From Desulfovermiculus halophilus DSM 18834 (GTDB lineage Bacteria > Desulfobacterota > Desulfovibrionia > Desulfovibrionales > Desulfothermaceae), in assembly GCF_000620765.1 (NCBI RefSeq), contig NZ_JIAK01000011.1:1-64000 (forward strand): a stretch of 64,000 bases of DNA, given 5' to 3'. The notes below the pieces were generated by a model. That model had not been told where the DNA came from. It saw only the letters and a list, made by a program, of their open reading frames with translations, and searched no databases. Shown here piece by piece: positions 7,473 through 15,291 of the stretch. Each line of letters opens with the position of its first letter. Positions within the stretch are counted from its first letter, which is position 1. A program made the translations under genes and the position numbers.

Positions 7473-8372
7473 CTACTTCAGTTCTCCAGTCATCCAGTAG
7501 TGGACCCGCTCCGGATGCTCTTTGATGTAGTTGTCCACGGCATCCTTGTAGGAGCTGTTGCTGGCTTCCAGCATAACCGCTTCCAGTTCACTCAAAGGGA
7601 TATACATGCGGGTAAAAAATTCAAAGACCTCATACGGAACGTCCTGATAGAATCCCTTCCGGGTCAGGGCATGAATGCGCTCCCGGCCACCCAAGGTCCC
7701 TTTGGGGTCTTCAAGATAGCGCAGGTCCCACTTGGCGAACTTCCAATGCGGACTCCATCCGGTGACCACAATCCAATCCTCTTTATCTATGGCCCGGGCC
7801 AAGGCTGCGGTCATCCCGGCACCACTGGAGGCCACAAGATCGTATCCCGCCTTGCTCAGTCCGTATTCCTTCATAGCCTTTTCCGAAGCCTGCATCAGGC
7901 CTGCGCCGGGGTCGATTCCAGTGATCTTATTCTCCAGCTTCTCGGCCACGTCCTTGTCCTTGAGGTCCTCTATGGAGTTGACCTTGTCCTTGGGCACATA
8001 GTTGGGGACCACCCAGCCCAGCTTGGCCCGGGTATACAGGGGGCCGAGATTGACCACGTCCTTTGCATACTTCTTCCAGTAATTCTGGTGCGTAACCGGC
8101 AGCCAGGACATGAGCATGATGTCGATGTCCCCGCTCTTCAAGGCCTGATACTGCACCCCGATGTCGGACATGACCAGTTCCACGTCATAGCCCATCTTTT
8201 CTTCCAAAATCTGCCTGGCTATCTTGGTGATCGCCTCGGCATCCGACCATGCGGTCCATCCGACCTTGATCGGCTTGGTTGAGTCCTGGGCCTGGACCAC
8301 GGGAGAAAACAACAGAACCGAAAGAGCACAAATGCACAGTACCATTGCGGTTTTCTTCAGACTGTGGAGCAT
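7473..8372 (-). CDS. proX: Glycine betaine/proline-type ABC transporter substrate-binding protein (ProX paralogue 3)
   Basis: A 299-residue periplasmic binding protein with a Sec signal peptide (hydrophobic core near residues 8-22, cleavage near VQAQD). It has the OpuAC/ProX fold: GWTAWSDAEA at the mature N-terminus, GIDPGAGLMQASEKAM, and GWSPHWKFAKWDLRYLEDP. Conserved tryptophans of this kind form the aromatic cage that holds quaternary amines. The ATG at 8372 follows AAGGAGG; longer in-frame extension upstream has no start signal. It is the last of three tandem paralogues downstream of proV and proW. Ligand could be glycine betaine, choline, proline betaine or another compatible solute. Confidence 0.9.
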   Translation of the reverse strand: MLHSLKKTAMVLCICALSVLLFSPVVQAQDSTKPIKVGWTAWSDAEAITKIARQILEEKMGYDVELVMSDIGVQYQALKSGDIDIMLMSWLPVTHQNYWKKYAKDVVNLGPLYTRAKLGWVVPNYVPKDKVNSIEDLKDKDVAEKLENKITGIDPGAGLMQASEKAMKEYGLSKAGYDLVASSGAGMTAALARAIDKEDWIVVTGWSPHWKFAKWDLRYLEDPKGTLGGRERIHALTRKGFYQDVPYEVFEFFTRMYIPLSELEAVMLEASNSSYKDAVDNYIKEHPERVHYWMTGELK

Positions 8373-8647
8373 AGCTCGCCTCCTTATGGTTTGGAGCATT
8401 AAAGATCGGCACGGAGGCCCTGAGGAGGGGCTCTCCGCTCCGCCCATTGCTTGGGGCGGGATGAAAGAGCGGATTGTGCGTTGCAATGTCCGTCAAACGG
8501 ACGGATTCAACCCACAGATACAGGCTGCACCCTTGCTGTATCCAGTACCAACCAGCATCTGGAGGTGAATCACACCCCAGTCTGCCGGTACGCATCCGGA
8601 CGCCGCCGCCCCATAATTCGGGACCCGGCGCCCGGTTCCTGGCAGGT
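8373..8647 (-). other. Intergenic region between proX paralogues 2 and 3 with stem-loops
   Basis: These 275 bases hold no gene. A stem-loop at 8621-8639 (GGACCCGG / CCGGTTCC with one mismatch) lies just past the stop of paralogue 2, and a short perfect hairpin GTCCGT-CAA-ACGGAC lies at 8488-8502. Neither is followed by a T-run on the transcribed strand, so they look more like mRNA-stabilising stems than terminators. Confidence 0.45.
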
Positions 8648-9535
8648 TTAGAAGTCCCCGGTCACCCAATACTTGATGCGCTGGGGGTTTTCTTCGATGT
8701 ATTTCTGGGCCGCATCCTCGTATGAGGTCTGTCTGGCCTGGTACATGATGGCCTGCAGATCCTCGGCCGGGATGAAATACCGGGTCAAGAACTCGAACAC
8801 CTCATACGGCACGTCCTGATAGAAGCCTTGCCTGGCGATGCAGGAAGCGCTTTCCCTGCCCCCGAGAACGCCTTCCGGATCCTCTATATAGCGCAGATCC
8901 CATTTGGCGAACTTCCAGTGCGGGCTCCACCCGGTAACCACGATCCAGTCCTTGTTCTTCACAGCCCTGGACAGGGCGGCCGTCATTCCGGCCCCACTGG
9001 AGGAGATGAGCTCATACCCGGCATCCTTGAGCCCATACGTGGTCATGGCTTTTTCCGAGGCTTGCATAAGTCCGGCCCCGGGATCAATACCCATGATCTT
9101 GCCCCCCAGTTTCTCTTTCACCTCTGGATCTGTCAAATCTGTGATTGAGCTGATCTTGTCCTCCGGAATATACTCCGGAACCACCCAGCCCAGCTTGGCC
9201 CGGGTAAACACCGGACCCAGATTGACCACCTTGTCCCCGACCTTTTCCCAGTAGGCTTTGTGGGTTACAGGCAGCCAGCACATGAGCATGAAGTCAATGT
9301 CCCCATTGGCCACGCCCTGGTACTGAATGCCCACATCGGCCATCACCAGCTCGACATCGTAGCCCATGACATCTTCCAGAATGGCCTTTACCAGCTTGGT
9401 ATTGGCCTCTGTGGAGGACCACGCTGTCCATCCGATTCTGATAGGTTTGTTGTACTCGGCCGCACCGGCCATTGTTGTCCCGAACAACAGACTGCAGACC
9501 AGGACCAGGATCGCTGTGCTGATGATCTTTCTCAA
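8648..9535 (-). CDS. proX: Glycine betaine/proline-type ABC transporter substrate-binding protein (ProX paralogue 2)
   Basis: A 295-residue binding protein starting at a TTG (9535), which is five bases after a perfect AGGAGG; no ATG is available near the signal peptide. The signal sequence ends near TMAGAAEY. It carries the same motifs as its neighbours (GWTAWSSTEA, GIDPGAGLMQASEKAM, GWSPHWKFAKWDLRYIEDP). It differs from the flanking paralogues in having a cysteine near the middle (FMLMCWLPVTHKAYW) and another in SASCIARQGF. The three copies probably share the permease and ATPase and differ in ligand or affinity. Confidence 0.9.
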   Translation of the reverse strand: MRKIISTAILVLVCSLLFGTTMAGAAEYNKPIRIGWTAWSSTEANTKLVKAILEDVMGYDVELVMADVGIQYQGVANGDIDFMLMCWLPVTHKAYWEKVGDKVVNLGPVFTRAKLGWVVPEYIPEDKISSITDLTDPEVKEKLGGKIMGIDPGAGLMQASEKAMTTYGLKDAGYELISSSGAGMTAALSRAVKNKDWIVVTGWSPHWKFAKWDLRYIEDPEGVLGGRESASCIARQGFYQDVPYEVFEFLTRYFIPAEDLQAIMYQARQTSYEDAAQKYIEENPQRIKYWVTGDF

Positions 9536-9765
9536 AATATCCTCCTCGGATAGGGTGATGGCGCATGTGACAGATCCAGGAAGATCCAGCCACACCTGTG
9601 GCCCATGCGCCGGGTACGGCTGGGTCCGGTTCGACAGGAATCCGTCCCCTGCCGGGCCACTGTGTGTACGTACTGAAAAATACGGGCAGGAATCACAGAC
9701 CGAGCTGAAAGGACAGCCTTGGTTTCCTTTTTCAGCCCGACGAATGTGTGCTCCAATGGGTATGT

Positions 9766-9788
9766 CCGGGGCTGGAGCCCAGCCCCGG
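9766..9788 (-). promoter_or_regulatory. Stem-loop after proX paralogue 1
   Basis: CCGGGGCTGG (9766-9775) and CCAGCCCCGG (9779-9788) form a perfect 10-bp stem with a 3-base loop, 12 bases past the stop codon. There is no T-run on the transcribed strand. It could shield the upstream message so that the first binding protein is made in excess. The rest of the 9536-9799 gap shows nothing further. Confidence 0.55.
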
Positions 9789-9799
9789 TACTGGCAGGT

Positions 9800-10699
9800 T
9801 TATTTGAGTTCGCCGGTCATCCAGTAGTGGATGCGCTTGGGATTGTTCTCGATGTAGGCATCGACGGCCTCTTCGTAGGAAGAGTTCCTGGCCTCAAGCA
9901 TGAGCTGTTCCAGATCGTCGATGGGAATATTGTACCGGACAAAGAACTCGAACACTTCGTAGGGAACATCCTGATAGAACCCTTTTCGGACCAGGCAGTG
10001 AACGCGCTCTTTGCCGCCCAGCAGGCCTTTGGGATCTTCCAGATAGCGCAGGTCCCACTTGGCGAACTTCCAGTGCGGGCTCCAGCCGGTGACCACGATC
10101 CATTCATCCCGCTTGACGGCCCGGGCCAGTGCCGCCGTCATCCCGGCTCCGCTGGAGGACAGGAGCTGATATCCGGCATCTTTGAGCCCATACTCATCCA
10201 TGGCCTTTTCCGAGGCCTGCATGATCCCGGCTCCCGGATCGATGCCCGTGATCTTGTTGTTCAGCTTTTCGGCCACTTCCGGGTTGGTCAAATCGGAGAT
10301 GGAGTTGAGCTTGTCTTTGGGGATGTAGCTCGGAACCGCCCACCCCAGACGGGCCCGGGTATAGATGGGGCCCAGGTTGACCACGTCCTTGGCGAACCTG
10401 TCCCAGTAGTCCTTTTGGGTGGTGGGCAGCCAGGACATGATCATGGCATCGATGTCCCCATTGGCCACGCCCTGGTACTGAATGCCGATATCGGACATGA
10501 TCAGCTCCACATCATAGCCCATCTTGTCCTCAAGGATTTTCTTGATCAGCTTGACGTTTGCCTCGGCCGTGGACCAGGCCGTCCATCCCAGCTTGATCGG
10601 TTTGTCATAGTCCGCCGCCTGAGCAGCCGGACCGAAGAACAGCCCGCAGGCTGCGACCAGCATGCATCCGATGCACAGTTTACGTAGTTGCTTGATCAT
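9800..10699 (-). CDS. proX: Glycine betaine/proline-type ABC transporter substrate-binding protein (ProX paralogue 1)
   Basis: A 299-residue periplasmic binding protein with a Sec signal peptide ending near AAQAADY. OpuAC-family motifs are GWTAWSTAEA, GIDPGAGIMQASEKAM and GWSPHWKFAKWDLRYLEDP. It starts 41 bases after the permease gene, with a good ribosome binding site (GGAGGCAACACG before ATG), so it is the paralogue most tightly tied to proW. The three paralogues are similar over their whole length, which points to tandem duplication with later divergence. Confidence 0.92.
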   Translation of the reverse strand: MIKQLRKLCIGCMLVAACGLFFGPAAQAADYDKPIKLGWTAWSTAEANVKLIKKILEDKMGYDVELIMSDIGIQYQGVANGDIDAMIMSWLPTTQKDYWDRFAKDVVNLGPIYTRARLGWAVPSYIPKDKLNSISDLTNPEVAEKLNNKITGIDPGAGIMQASEKAMDEYGLKDAGYQLLSSSGAGMTAALARAVKRDEWIVVTGWSPHWKFAKWDLRYLEDPKGLLGGKERVHCLVRKGFYQDVPYEVFEFFVRYNIPIDDLEQLMLEARNSSYEEAVDAYIENNPKRIHYWMTGELK

Positions 10700-10740
10700 C
10701 GTGTTGCCTCCTTGTTGAATTCAACGATAGGAATATACGT

Positions 10741-11610
10741 TTACGATTTCCCGAACAGGCTCTTGAGCCGTCCCATGAAGCTCGGGCCCTGGCCTTGTCC
10801 GAAAGACTGAGTCAGACGGTCCAGGATGATGGCCAGGATAACCACTCCCAGGCCACCCTCAAATCCCAGGCCGATGTCCATGCGCTGAATGCCGCTTAAA
10901 ACCACGTTCCCCAGTCCGCCGGCACCGATCATGGAGGCAATGACCACCATGGACAGGGCCATCATGATGTTCTGGTTCACTCCAGCCATGATTGAGGGCA
11001 TGGCAATGGGGATCTCCACCTTGCGCAGCATCTGCATCCCGGTGCAGCCAAAGGCCATTCCGGCTTCCCGCAGCTCCTTGGGCACCTGGCGAATGCCCAG
11101 ATTGGTCAAGCGCACAGCCGGAGGGGCGCAAAAGGTGATGGTGGCCACCGCTCCGGGCACTTTGCCCAAGCCAAAGAACATCGCCGCCGGGATCAAATAG
11201 ACAAATGGAGGCATGGTCTGCATGAAGTCCAGAACCGGACGGACGATGCCCTCCACTGTATCGCTCTTGGCCATCCAGATCCCCATGGGGATGGATACGA
11301 TCAGGCTGGCCACTGTGGAGGCCAGGACCAGGGCCAGGGTGGACATGGTTGCGTCCCACATGTCCATGCCGACCAGCAGGAGCAAGGTGGCCAGAAAGAC
11401 CAGGGCGTAACGCCAGCCTATTCTCCAGAAAGACAGGATGACGATGACCCCGATCATGATCCAGGCTGGCAGGCCCATGAGCAGACCTTCCAGGGAGGAG
11501 GCCAGCCAGCCCACCACCATGGATATGAAATCGAACAGCCAGGTGAAATTATCCATCAGGAAATTGACCAGGCCTTCAACCCATCGTCCCAGAGGTATAT
11601 CAAAGTTCAT
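10741..11610 (-). CDS. proW: Glycine betaine/proline-type ABC transporter permease
   Basis: A 289-residue inner-membrane permease of the ProW/OpuAB type. The core carries the EAA-type motif in the segment running from RQVPKELREAGMAFG to IPIAMPSIMAGVNQN, which contacts the ATPase. About seven hydrophobic segments are visible. It is shorter than E. coli ProW (about 354 residues), lacking part of the N-terminal region. It starts six bases after proV ends, so it is translated from the same message. Confidence 0.92.
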   Translation of the reverse strand: MNFDIPLGRWVEGLVNFLMDNFTWLFDFISMVVGWLASSLEGLLMGLPAWIMIGVIVILSFWRIGWRYALVFLATLLLLVGMDMWDATMSTLALVLASTVASLIVSIPMGIWMAKSDTVEGIVRPVLDFMQTMPPFVYLIPAAMFFGLGKVPGAVATITFCAPPAVRLTNLGIRQVPKELREAGMAFGCTGMQMLRKVEIPIAMPSIMAGVNQNIMMALSMVVIASMIGAGGLGNVVLSGIQRMDIGLGFEGGLGVVILAIILDRLTQSFGQGQGPSFMGRLKSLFGKS

Positions 11611-11616
11611 GGTATT

Positions 11617-12834
11617 TTATCCTTCGCGTTTGAGGGTTTTCAGGAAGCGGTTCTTGGAAATGGCCCCTTGGTACACGCCCTTTTCGTTGACCACCGGCAC
11701 CGGGCAGTCCAGTTCGGTGATGGAGGGCAGGATATCCTGCATCGGGACGTCCGTGGCAACGCTCTGCACATTGTCCAGAAAGGCCTTCTGCACGGCTTCG
11801 CTTTCATCCCCGCCGCTCTCTTCAATGGCCGCACGCAGAGAATCGACAGACACAACCCCCAAAAACTTGCGGTCGGCATCCAGGATATAGCCAAAGCTCC
11901 GGTCCTGATCCATGAGCCGCTCCAGGGCCGCCCGCGGGCCGCCGCCTCTATGCCGGATTATGGTCACCTGATTGTCCCGGACCACATCCCCGGCCTTGAG
12001 GACGTTGGTCGGGTCCACGCCGCGGAAGAAGGCCCGTACATACTCGTCTGCAGGGTTTTTCAAGATATCTTCCGGGGTTCCAACCTGCACGATCCGCCCG
12101 CCTTCCATCATGGCGATCCGGTCTCCGATGCGCATGGCCTCGTCCAGGTCGTGGGAAATAAAGACCACAGTCCGCTGGCTCTCCTGCTGCAGCTTGATCA
12201 GCTCATCCTGCATTTCGGTCCGGATCAGGGGGTCCAAAGCGGAAAAGGCCTCGTCCATGAGCAGGATGGTCGGATCCACGGCCAGCCCCCGGGCCAGCCC
12301 CACCCGCTGCTGCATCCCCCCGGACAGCTCCTGGGGATAGCTGTTGGCGTAGGCCTTGAGGCCGACCTGCTCTAAGGAGGCCATGGCCCGTCTTTCCCTC
12401 TCCTTCCCGGTGATCCCGGCCACTTCCAGCCCGAATCCCGCGTTGTCCAATACCGTCATATGAGGCATAAGGGCAAAGGACTGAAACACCATGCTCATCT
12501 TTTTCCGCCGGATGTCGATGAGCTCTTCCTTGCTCATCTTGGCGATGTCCGTGCCTTCAAGGTAGACGTGTCCGGAGGTCGGCTCAATCAGCCTGTTCAG
12601 CATCCGGACCAGGGTCGATTTGCCGGACCCGGACAACCCCATGACCACAAAGATTTCGCCTTCGTAAACCTCAAAGCTCGCCTTCTGCACTCCAATGGTT
12701 AGACCAGTCTCTTCCAGAACTTCGTCTTTGGTCTTCCCCTGCTCAATGAGATCGTAGGCTCGTTCCGGGTTTGGACCAAAGATCTTATACAAATCCTGGA
12801 CCACAACTTTGGGATTTTGTTCTTCCATGGACAT
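11617..12834 (-). CDS. proV: Glycine betaine/proline-type ABC transporter ATP-binding protein with CBS domains
   Basis: A 405-residue ATPase. Walker A is GLSGSGKST, the signature is LSGGMQQRVGLARG, Walker B is ILLMDEAFSALDP and the switch histidine is in VFISHDLDEA. The C-terminal third is a pair of CBS domains, which in OpuA-type transporters sense ionic strength. That supports osmotic gating. Two starts are possible: ATG at 12834, and ATG at 12828, which has AGGAAA at a better distance. It is the first gene of the proV-proW-proX-proX-proX locus and has its own promoter. Confidence 0.93.
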   Translation of the reverse strand: MSMEEQNPKVVVQDLYKIFGPNPERAYDLIEQGKTKDEVLEETGLTIGVQKASFEVYEGEIFVVMGLSGSGKSTLVRMLNRLIEPTSGHVYLEGTDIAKMSKEELIDIRRKKMSMVFQSFALMPHMTVLDNAGFGLEVAGITGKERERRAMASLEQVGLKAYANSYPQELSGGMQQRVGLARGLAVDPTILLMDEAFSALDPLIRTEMQDELIKLQQESQRTVVFISHDLDEAMRIGDRIAMMEGGRIVQVGTPEDILKNPADEYVRAFFRGVDPTNVLKAGDVVRDNQVTIIRHRGGGPRAALERLMDQDRSFGYILDADRKFLGVVSVDSLRAAIEESGGDESEAVQKAFLDNVQSVATDVPMQDILPSITELDCPVPVVNEKGVYQGAISKNRFLKTLKREG

Positions 12835-12898
12835 TTCCTATGTTTTTTGATGAATTCGTGAGGAAGGTTCAGGAGATGATCAGAATAAGAATTTGTAA

Positions 12899-12928
12899 AG
12901 AATAGCCTATCAGCGGCGTGCTTGTCAA
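12899..12928 (-). promoter_or_regulatory. Sigma70 promoter of the proV locus
   Basis: On the minus strand TTGACA (12928-12923), 18 bases, then TATTCT (12904-12899), about 65 bases before proV. No known osmotic regulator site is recognisable. Confidence 0.6.
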
Positions 12929-12999
12929 ACACAGTACATTTCCGCATCAGGTGCAGCTTTGCCGTTTGGGTCCAGATTCCGCTCACTTGCCTTGATGAT

Positions 13000-13668
13000 T
13001 CACTTCTTTTCCCCATCTGAACTTTGCACAAACTCTCGAGTCAAAAGCACACACTCCCGTATCTCGGACCGCATCTTCTCCAGCTCCCGGCCCACACGCT
13101 CCTCAAGACGGGCAACCCGTTGCTCCAGGCTGCGCAGATCCTGAGCCAGAGCCTTTTCTTCTCCGCTTTGTACCCTCTGCGCACCCTGGGTTCCGGTCTT
13201 TTGCATCCGCCACAGGTACAGCAGCCCTTTTCTCAACTTCTCCTGCTCATCCCGCACCCGGGTGAACTCGGTCCGCACCATGCTGTTCTCGGCCAGGGCC
13301 TGGGCCAGATGCTCCAAGGTCCTGGATTGAGCCTGAAGAACGGGATGGGAAAGATCCCCACCATAACCGGACTGCCTCTCGGCTCCGGACTCAGAGGACT
13401 CCCCGGCAGGCTGCAGATCGCTGCTCACTGAAACCGTCCTGGGAAACATTTCGGCCAGCTCGGCAGCTATCTGCTCCGTGTTCTTTTCATCCTTGTATCC
13501 CTGCACGATATGCCCGAATACGTCCACAGCCTCTTTTTTGTATCTCCGCCGCCGACCCTGGCCTATACTCGGAATATACTCCTCAAAGCGGTCCCGGTAA
13601 TAACGGATATTGCTTTCTGGAACCTGAAGCTGCTTGGCGATCTCTTTGATGGTCAACAATGATGCCAT
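13000..13668 (-). CDS. MerR-type helix-turn-helix protein with C-terminal coiled coil
   Basis: A 222-residue protein. Residues 1-70 form a MerR-like winged helix (LLTIKEIAKQLQVPESNIRYY, then GRRRRYKKEAVDVF). The middle is low-complexity. The last 100 residues are charged and heptad-like (LRSLEQRVARLEERVGRELEKM), pointing to a dimerising coiled coil. There is no cysteine-based effector site as in metal-sensing MerR proteins. It lies between the zinc-ribbon gene and the osmoprotectant locus, both on the same strand; whether it regulates either is unknown. Confidence 0.75.
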   Translation of the reverse strand: MASLLTIKEIAKQLQVPESNIRYYRDRFEEYIPSIGQGRRRRYKKEAVDVFGHIVQGYKDEKNTEQIAAELAEMFPRTVSVSSDLQPAGESSESGAERQSGYGGDLSHPVLQAQSRTLEHLAQALAENSMVRTEFTRVRDEQEKLRKGLLYLWRMQKTGTQGAQRVQSGEEKALAQDLRSLEQRVARLEERVGRELEKMRSEIRECVLLTREFVQSSDGEKK

Positions 13669-13681
13669 AGGTCCTTACCGC

Positions 13682-13713
13682 AAAGGCCTGAGCGGTAAAC
13701 CGCTCAGGCCTTT
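13682..13713 (-). terminator. 15-bp stem-loop between zinc-ribbon and MerR-like genes
   Basis: AAAGGCCTGAGCGGT and ACCGCTCAGGCCTTT are perfect inverse copies with a 2-base loop, 13 bases past the zinc-ribbon stop. The trailing U-run is only three bases, so termination may be partial and allow read-through into the MerR-like gene. Confidence 0.65.
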
Positions 13714-13726
13714 GGTATCCGAAGCT

Positions 13727-13975
13727 TCAGTGCGGGCAGACCGCAAGCAGGTTGAAGGGTTGGTACTTATTGGCCGGATCAACAGCATATCGGCAGCCCA
13801 TGGATCTGTTGTCCGTCCCCTTGTTTTCAATGTCAGTGGCTGAGCCCACATAGTGGGGACAGGAATTGTTGAAGCAGACCAGTATCTCGCCCCAGCCCGT
13901 GTCCGGCGGAGCCAGCCAGGCCTGGAGCTCCTGGCCGCAATGAGGGCAGGTGTATTTCTTTTCTTCTGATCCCAT
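13727..13975 (-). CDS. Small zinc-ribbon protein
   Basis: An 82-residue soluble protein with two likely zinc knuckles: CPHCGQ near residue 10 and CFNNSCPHYVG near 34-44. The segment between them holds WGEI. Cys60 and Cys80 could also bind metal. Small proteins of this kind are frequent in sulfate reducers and have no assigned function. It may share a transcript with the downstream MerR-like gene. Confidence 0.72.
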   Translation of the reverse strand: MGSEEKKYTCPHCGQELQAWLAPPDTGWGEILVCFNNSCPHYVGSATDIENKGTDNRSMGCRYAVDPANKYQPFNLLAVCPH

Positions 13976-14061
13976 AATTACTCCTGAGATATTCTCGCTT
14001 GGTTCGGTACCCGGACAGATCCGGATACATTGCGTGTCCCTTTCCGTATCCAGTGCATATC

Positions 14062-14089
14062 AATGTAAAGTCATATACGCAGATGTCAA
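14062..14089 (-). promoter_or_regulatory. Sigma70 promoter for the zinc-ribbon gene
   Basis: On the minus strand TTGACA (14089-14084), 16 bases, TACATT (14067-14062). It reads toward the zinc-ribbon gene about 85 bases away. R1 copy 2 begins immediately behind it. Confidence 0.6.
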
Positions 14090-14090
14090 G

Positions 14091-14190
14091 GCAGCCCCCC
14101 CCTTTGGCGGGGCTTAGAAAATACCGGGCCGAAAGTGGGCACACAGCAGGGATGGCAAACTTTAAATATCCACAGGCTAGGTCGAAGAAC
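14091..14190 (+). repeat. Dispersed repeat R1, copy 2
   Basis: About 100 bases aligned to R1 copy 1 from the GCAG before the C-run to the GTCGAAGAAC end. It lacks the first 20 or so bases and has several substitutions in the AAACTCC region. It fills most of the space between the divergent promoters for the zinc-ribbon gene and the aromatic operon. Confidence 0.8.
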
Positions 14191-14220
14191 TAAAATTTTG
14201 TCCCATGCATGCAGAACATG

Positions 14221-14250
14221 TTGACAAAATTCCATGCAGGAGGCTATAGT
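14221..14250 (+). promoter_or_regulatory. Sigma70 promoter of the aromatic amino acid operon
   Basis: TTGACA (14221-14226), 18 bases, TATAGT (14245-14250). Transcription would start near 14256-14258, right at the leader-peptide ATG, giving a leaderless leader message. If transcription instead starts further upstream, AGGAGG at 14238-14243 would serve an in-frame GTG at 14249. Confidence 0.75.
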
Positions 14251-14257
14251 GCTTTCC

Positions 14258-14353
14258 ATGCATATCTCACTCAGCCACACTTCCTTTGTCAGCTATTGGG
14301 CTTGGTATTATTTTTCCCAGAAGGACGTCTGTGGTCTGAGTGGTACCGCCTGA
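14258..14353 (+). CDS. Aromatic leader peptide (attenuator)
   Basis: A 31-codon ORF whose residues 12-19 are SYWAWYYF: three Tyr, two Trp and one Phe in eight codons (14291-14314). It is placed between the operon promoter and a strong terminator, exactly where E. coli trp and pheA leaders sit. In-frame starts also exist at 14234 (ATG) and 14249 (GTG). Ribosome stalling for any of the three aromatic aminoacyl-tRNAs would uncover the antiterminator segment at 14327-14337, which lies within codons 24-27. The mixed codon run fits an operon that makes Phe, Tyr and Trp together. Confidence 0.85.
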   Translation: MHISLSHTSFVSYWAWYYFSQKDVCGLSGTA

Positions 14354-14416
14354 ATCTTGAATACGAAAAGAACCACCCACAAGGGCCGCAGGCTTCCAGC
14401 CGGCGGCCCTTTTTTT
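14327..14416 (+). promoter_or_regulatory. Transcription attenuator: antiterminator versus terminator
   Basis: Segment 2, GTCTGTGGTCT (14327-14337), can pair over 11 positions (seven Watson-Crick, four G-U) with segment 3, GGGCCGCAGGC (14383-14393). Segment 3 is also the 5' arm of the terminator, so the two stems exclude each other. Segment 2 lies 12 bases after the last aromatic codon, inside the leader ORF: a ribosome stalled at the aromatic run leaves it free, and one that reaches the stop codon covers it. No start-to-finish folding was computed. Confidence 0.8.
14383..14416 (+). terminator. Attenuator terminator
   Basis: GGGCCGC-A-GGCT, loop TCC, AGCC-G-GCGGCCC followed by T7. It is an 11-bp stem with one A/G mismatch, 30 bases after the leader stop and about 50 bases before the first structural gene. 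Confidence 0.93.
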
Positions 14417-14466
14417 GGTCCGCTGCAAGCCTGTCCTGAACCAAACCGGCCATAAGGAGGCACGGC

Positions 14467-15291
14467 ATGCACCTGGGCAAATCCATACGCACCGAACGGA
14501 TCTTCAACCGCAACACAGGTCGGACCATCATCGTCCCCCTGGACCACGGGGTTACCGTCGGCCCCATTCACGGAATCACCGACTTGAAAAGCATCGTCAA
14601 CGATGTGGCCGAAGGCGGAGCCAACGCCGTCCTCATGCACAAGGGGCTGGTCCGCTGCGGACACCGGGAGCACGGCCGGGACGTGGGTCTGATCATCCAT
14701 CTTTCGGCCAGCACCTGCCACTCTCCCTTCCCCAACACCAAAACCCTGGTCGGTACGGTGGAGGACGGCATCAAGCTTGGGGCCGATGCCATCTCGGTCC
14801 ATGTCAACCTCGGGGATGAGAATGAACGGGAGATGCTCCGGGACCTGGGACAGGTCAGCAGCGTGGCCAACTCCTGGGGTATGCCGGTTCTGGCCATGGT
14901 CTACGCCCGGGGCCCCAAGGTCGCGGACGGCTTCGACCCGCAGGTCGTGGCCCATTGCGCCCGGGCCGGGGAAGAACTGGCCGCGGATGTGATCAAGGTC
15001 AACTACACTGGCCGGGTGGAGTCCTTTCAGCAGGTGGTGGAATCCTGCTGCGTACCGGTGGTCATTGCCGGAGGCCCCAAGCTGGACAGCCGCAAGGACC
15101 TGCTCCGCATGGCCTCGGAAGCCGTCCAGGCCGGAGCGGCCGGCCTGTCCATCGGCCGGAACATATTTCAGGACCATCAGCCCCGGCACCTGGTCCAGGC
15201 CCTGCATCAGGTGGTCCATGAAGACGCCACCGTCCAGGAGGCCATGGCTTTCCTGGCCCAAAAGGACTCGACCCCGGAGGCCCCGGCATGA
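14467..15291 (+). CDS. 2-amino-3,7-dideoxy-D-threo-hept-6-ulosonate synthase (AroA'), class I aldolase family
   Basis: A 274-residue TIM-barrel aldolase of the DhnA/FbaB family. Motifs include [11 protein letters not shown] near the N-terminus, [15 protein letters not shown] in the middle, the Schiff-base lysine in VIKVNYTG and the phosphate-binding AGGPK and [10 protein letters not shown]. In methanogens and Desulfovibrio this protein condenses a deoxyketohexose phosphate with aspartate semialdehyde, giving the precursor that DHQ synthase II turns into 3-dehydroquinate without DAHP. The next gene is that partner, which settles the role over plain fructose-bisphosphate aldolase. AAGGAGG precedes the ATG. 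It is the first structural gene after the attenuator. Confidence 0.9.
   Translation: MHLGKSIRTERIFNRNTGRTIIVPLDHGVTVGPIHGITDLKSIVNDVAEGGANAVLMHKGLVRCGHREHGRDVGLIIHLSASTCHSPFPNTKTLVGTVEDGIKLGADAISVHVNLGDENEREMLRDLGQVSSVANSWGMPVLAMVYARGPKVADGFDPQVVAHCARAGEELAADVIKVNYTGRVESFQQVVESCCVPVVIAGGPKLDSRKDLLRMASEAVQAGAAGLSIGRNIFQDHQPRHLVQALHQVVHEDATVQEAMAFLAQKDSTPEAPA

Noticed and set aside
14209-14439. 76-codon ORF overlapping the aromatic leader region in another frame
   Set aside because: It runs straight through the attenuator terminator and lacks a start signal. The overlapping frame with the aromatic run explains the region better.
14308-15261. Long minus-strand ORFs opposite the aromatic operon (this and many others to 25.6 kb)
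   Set aside because: They are antisense shadows of high-GC genes with convincing family motifs on the plus strand.
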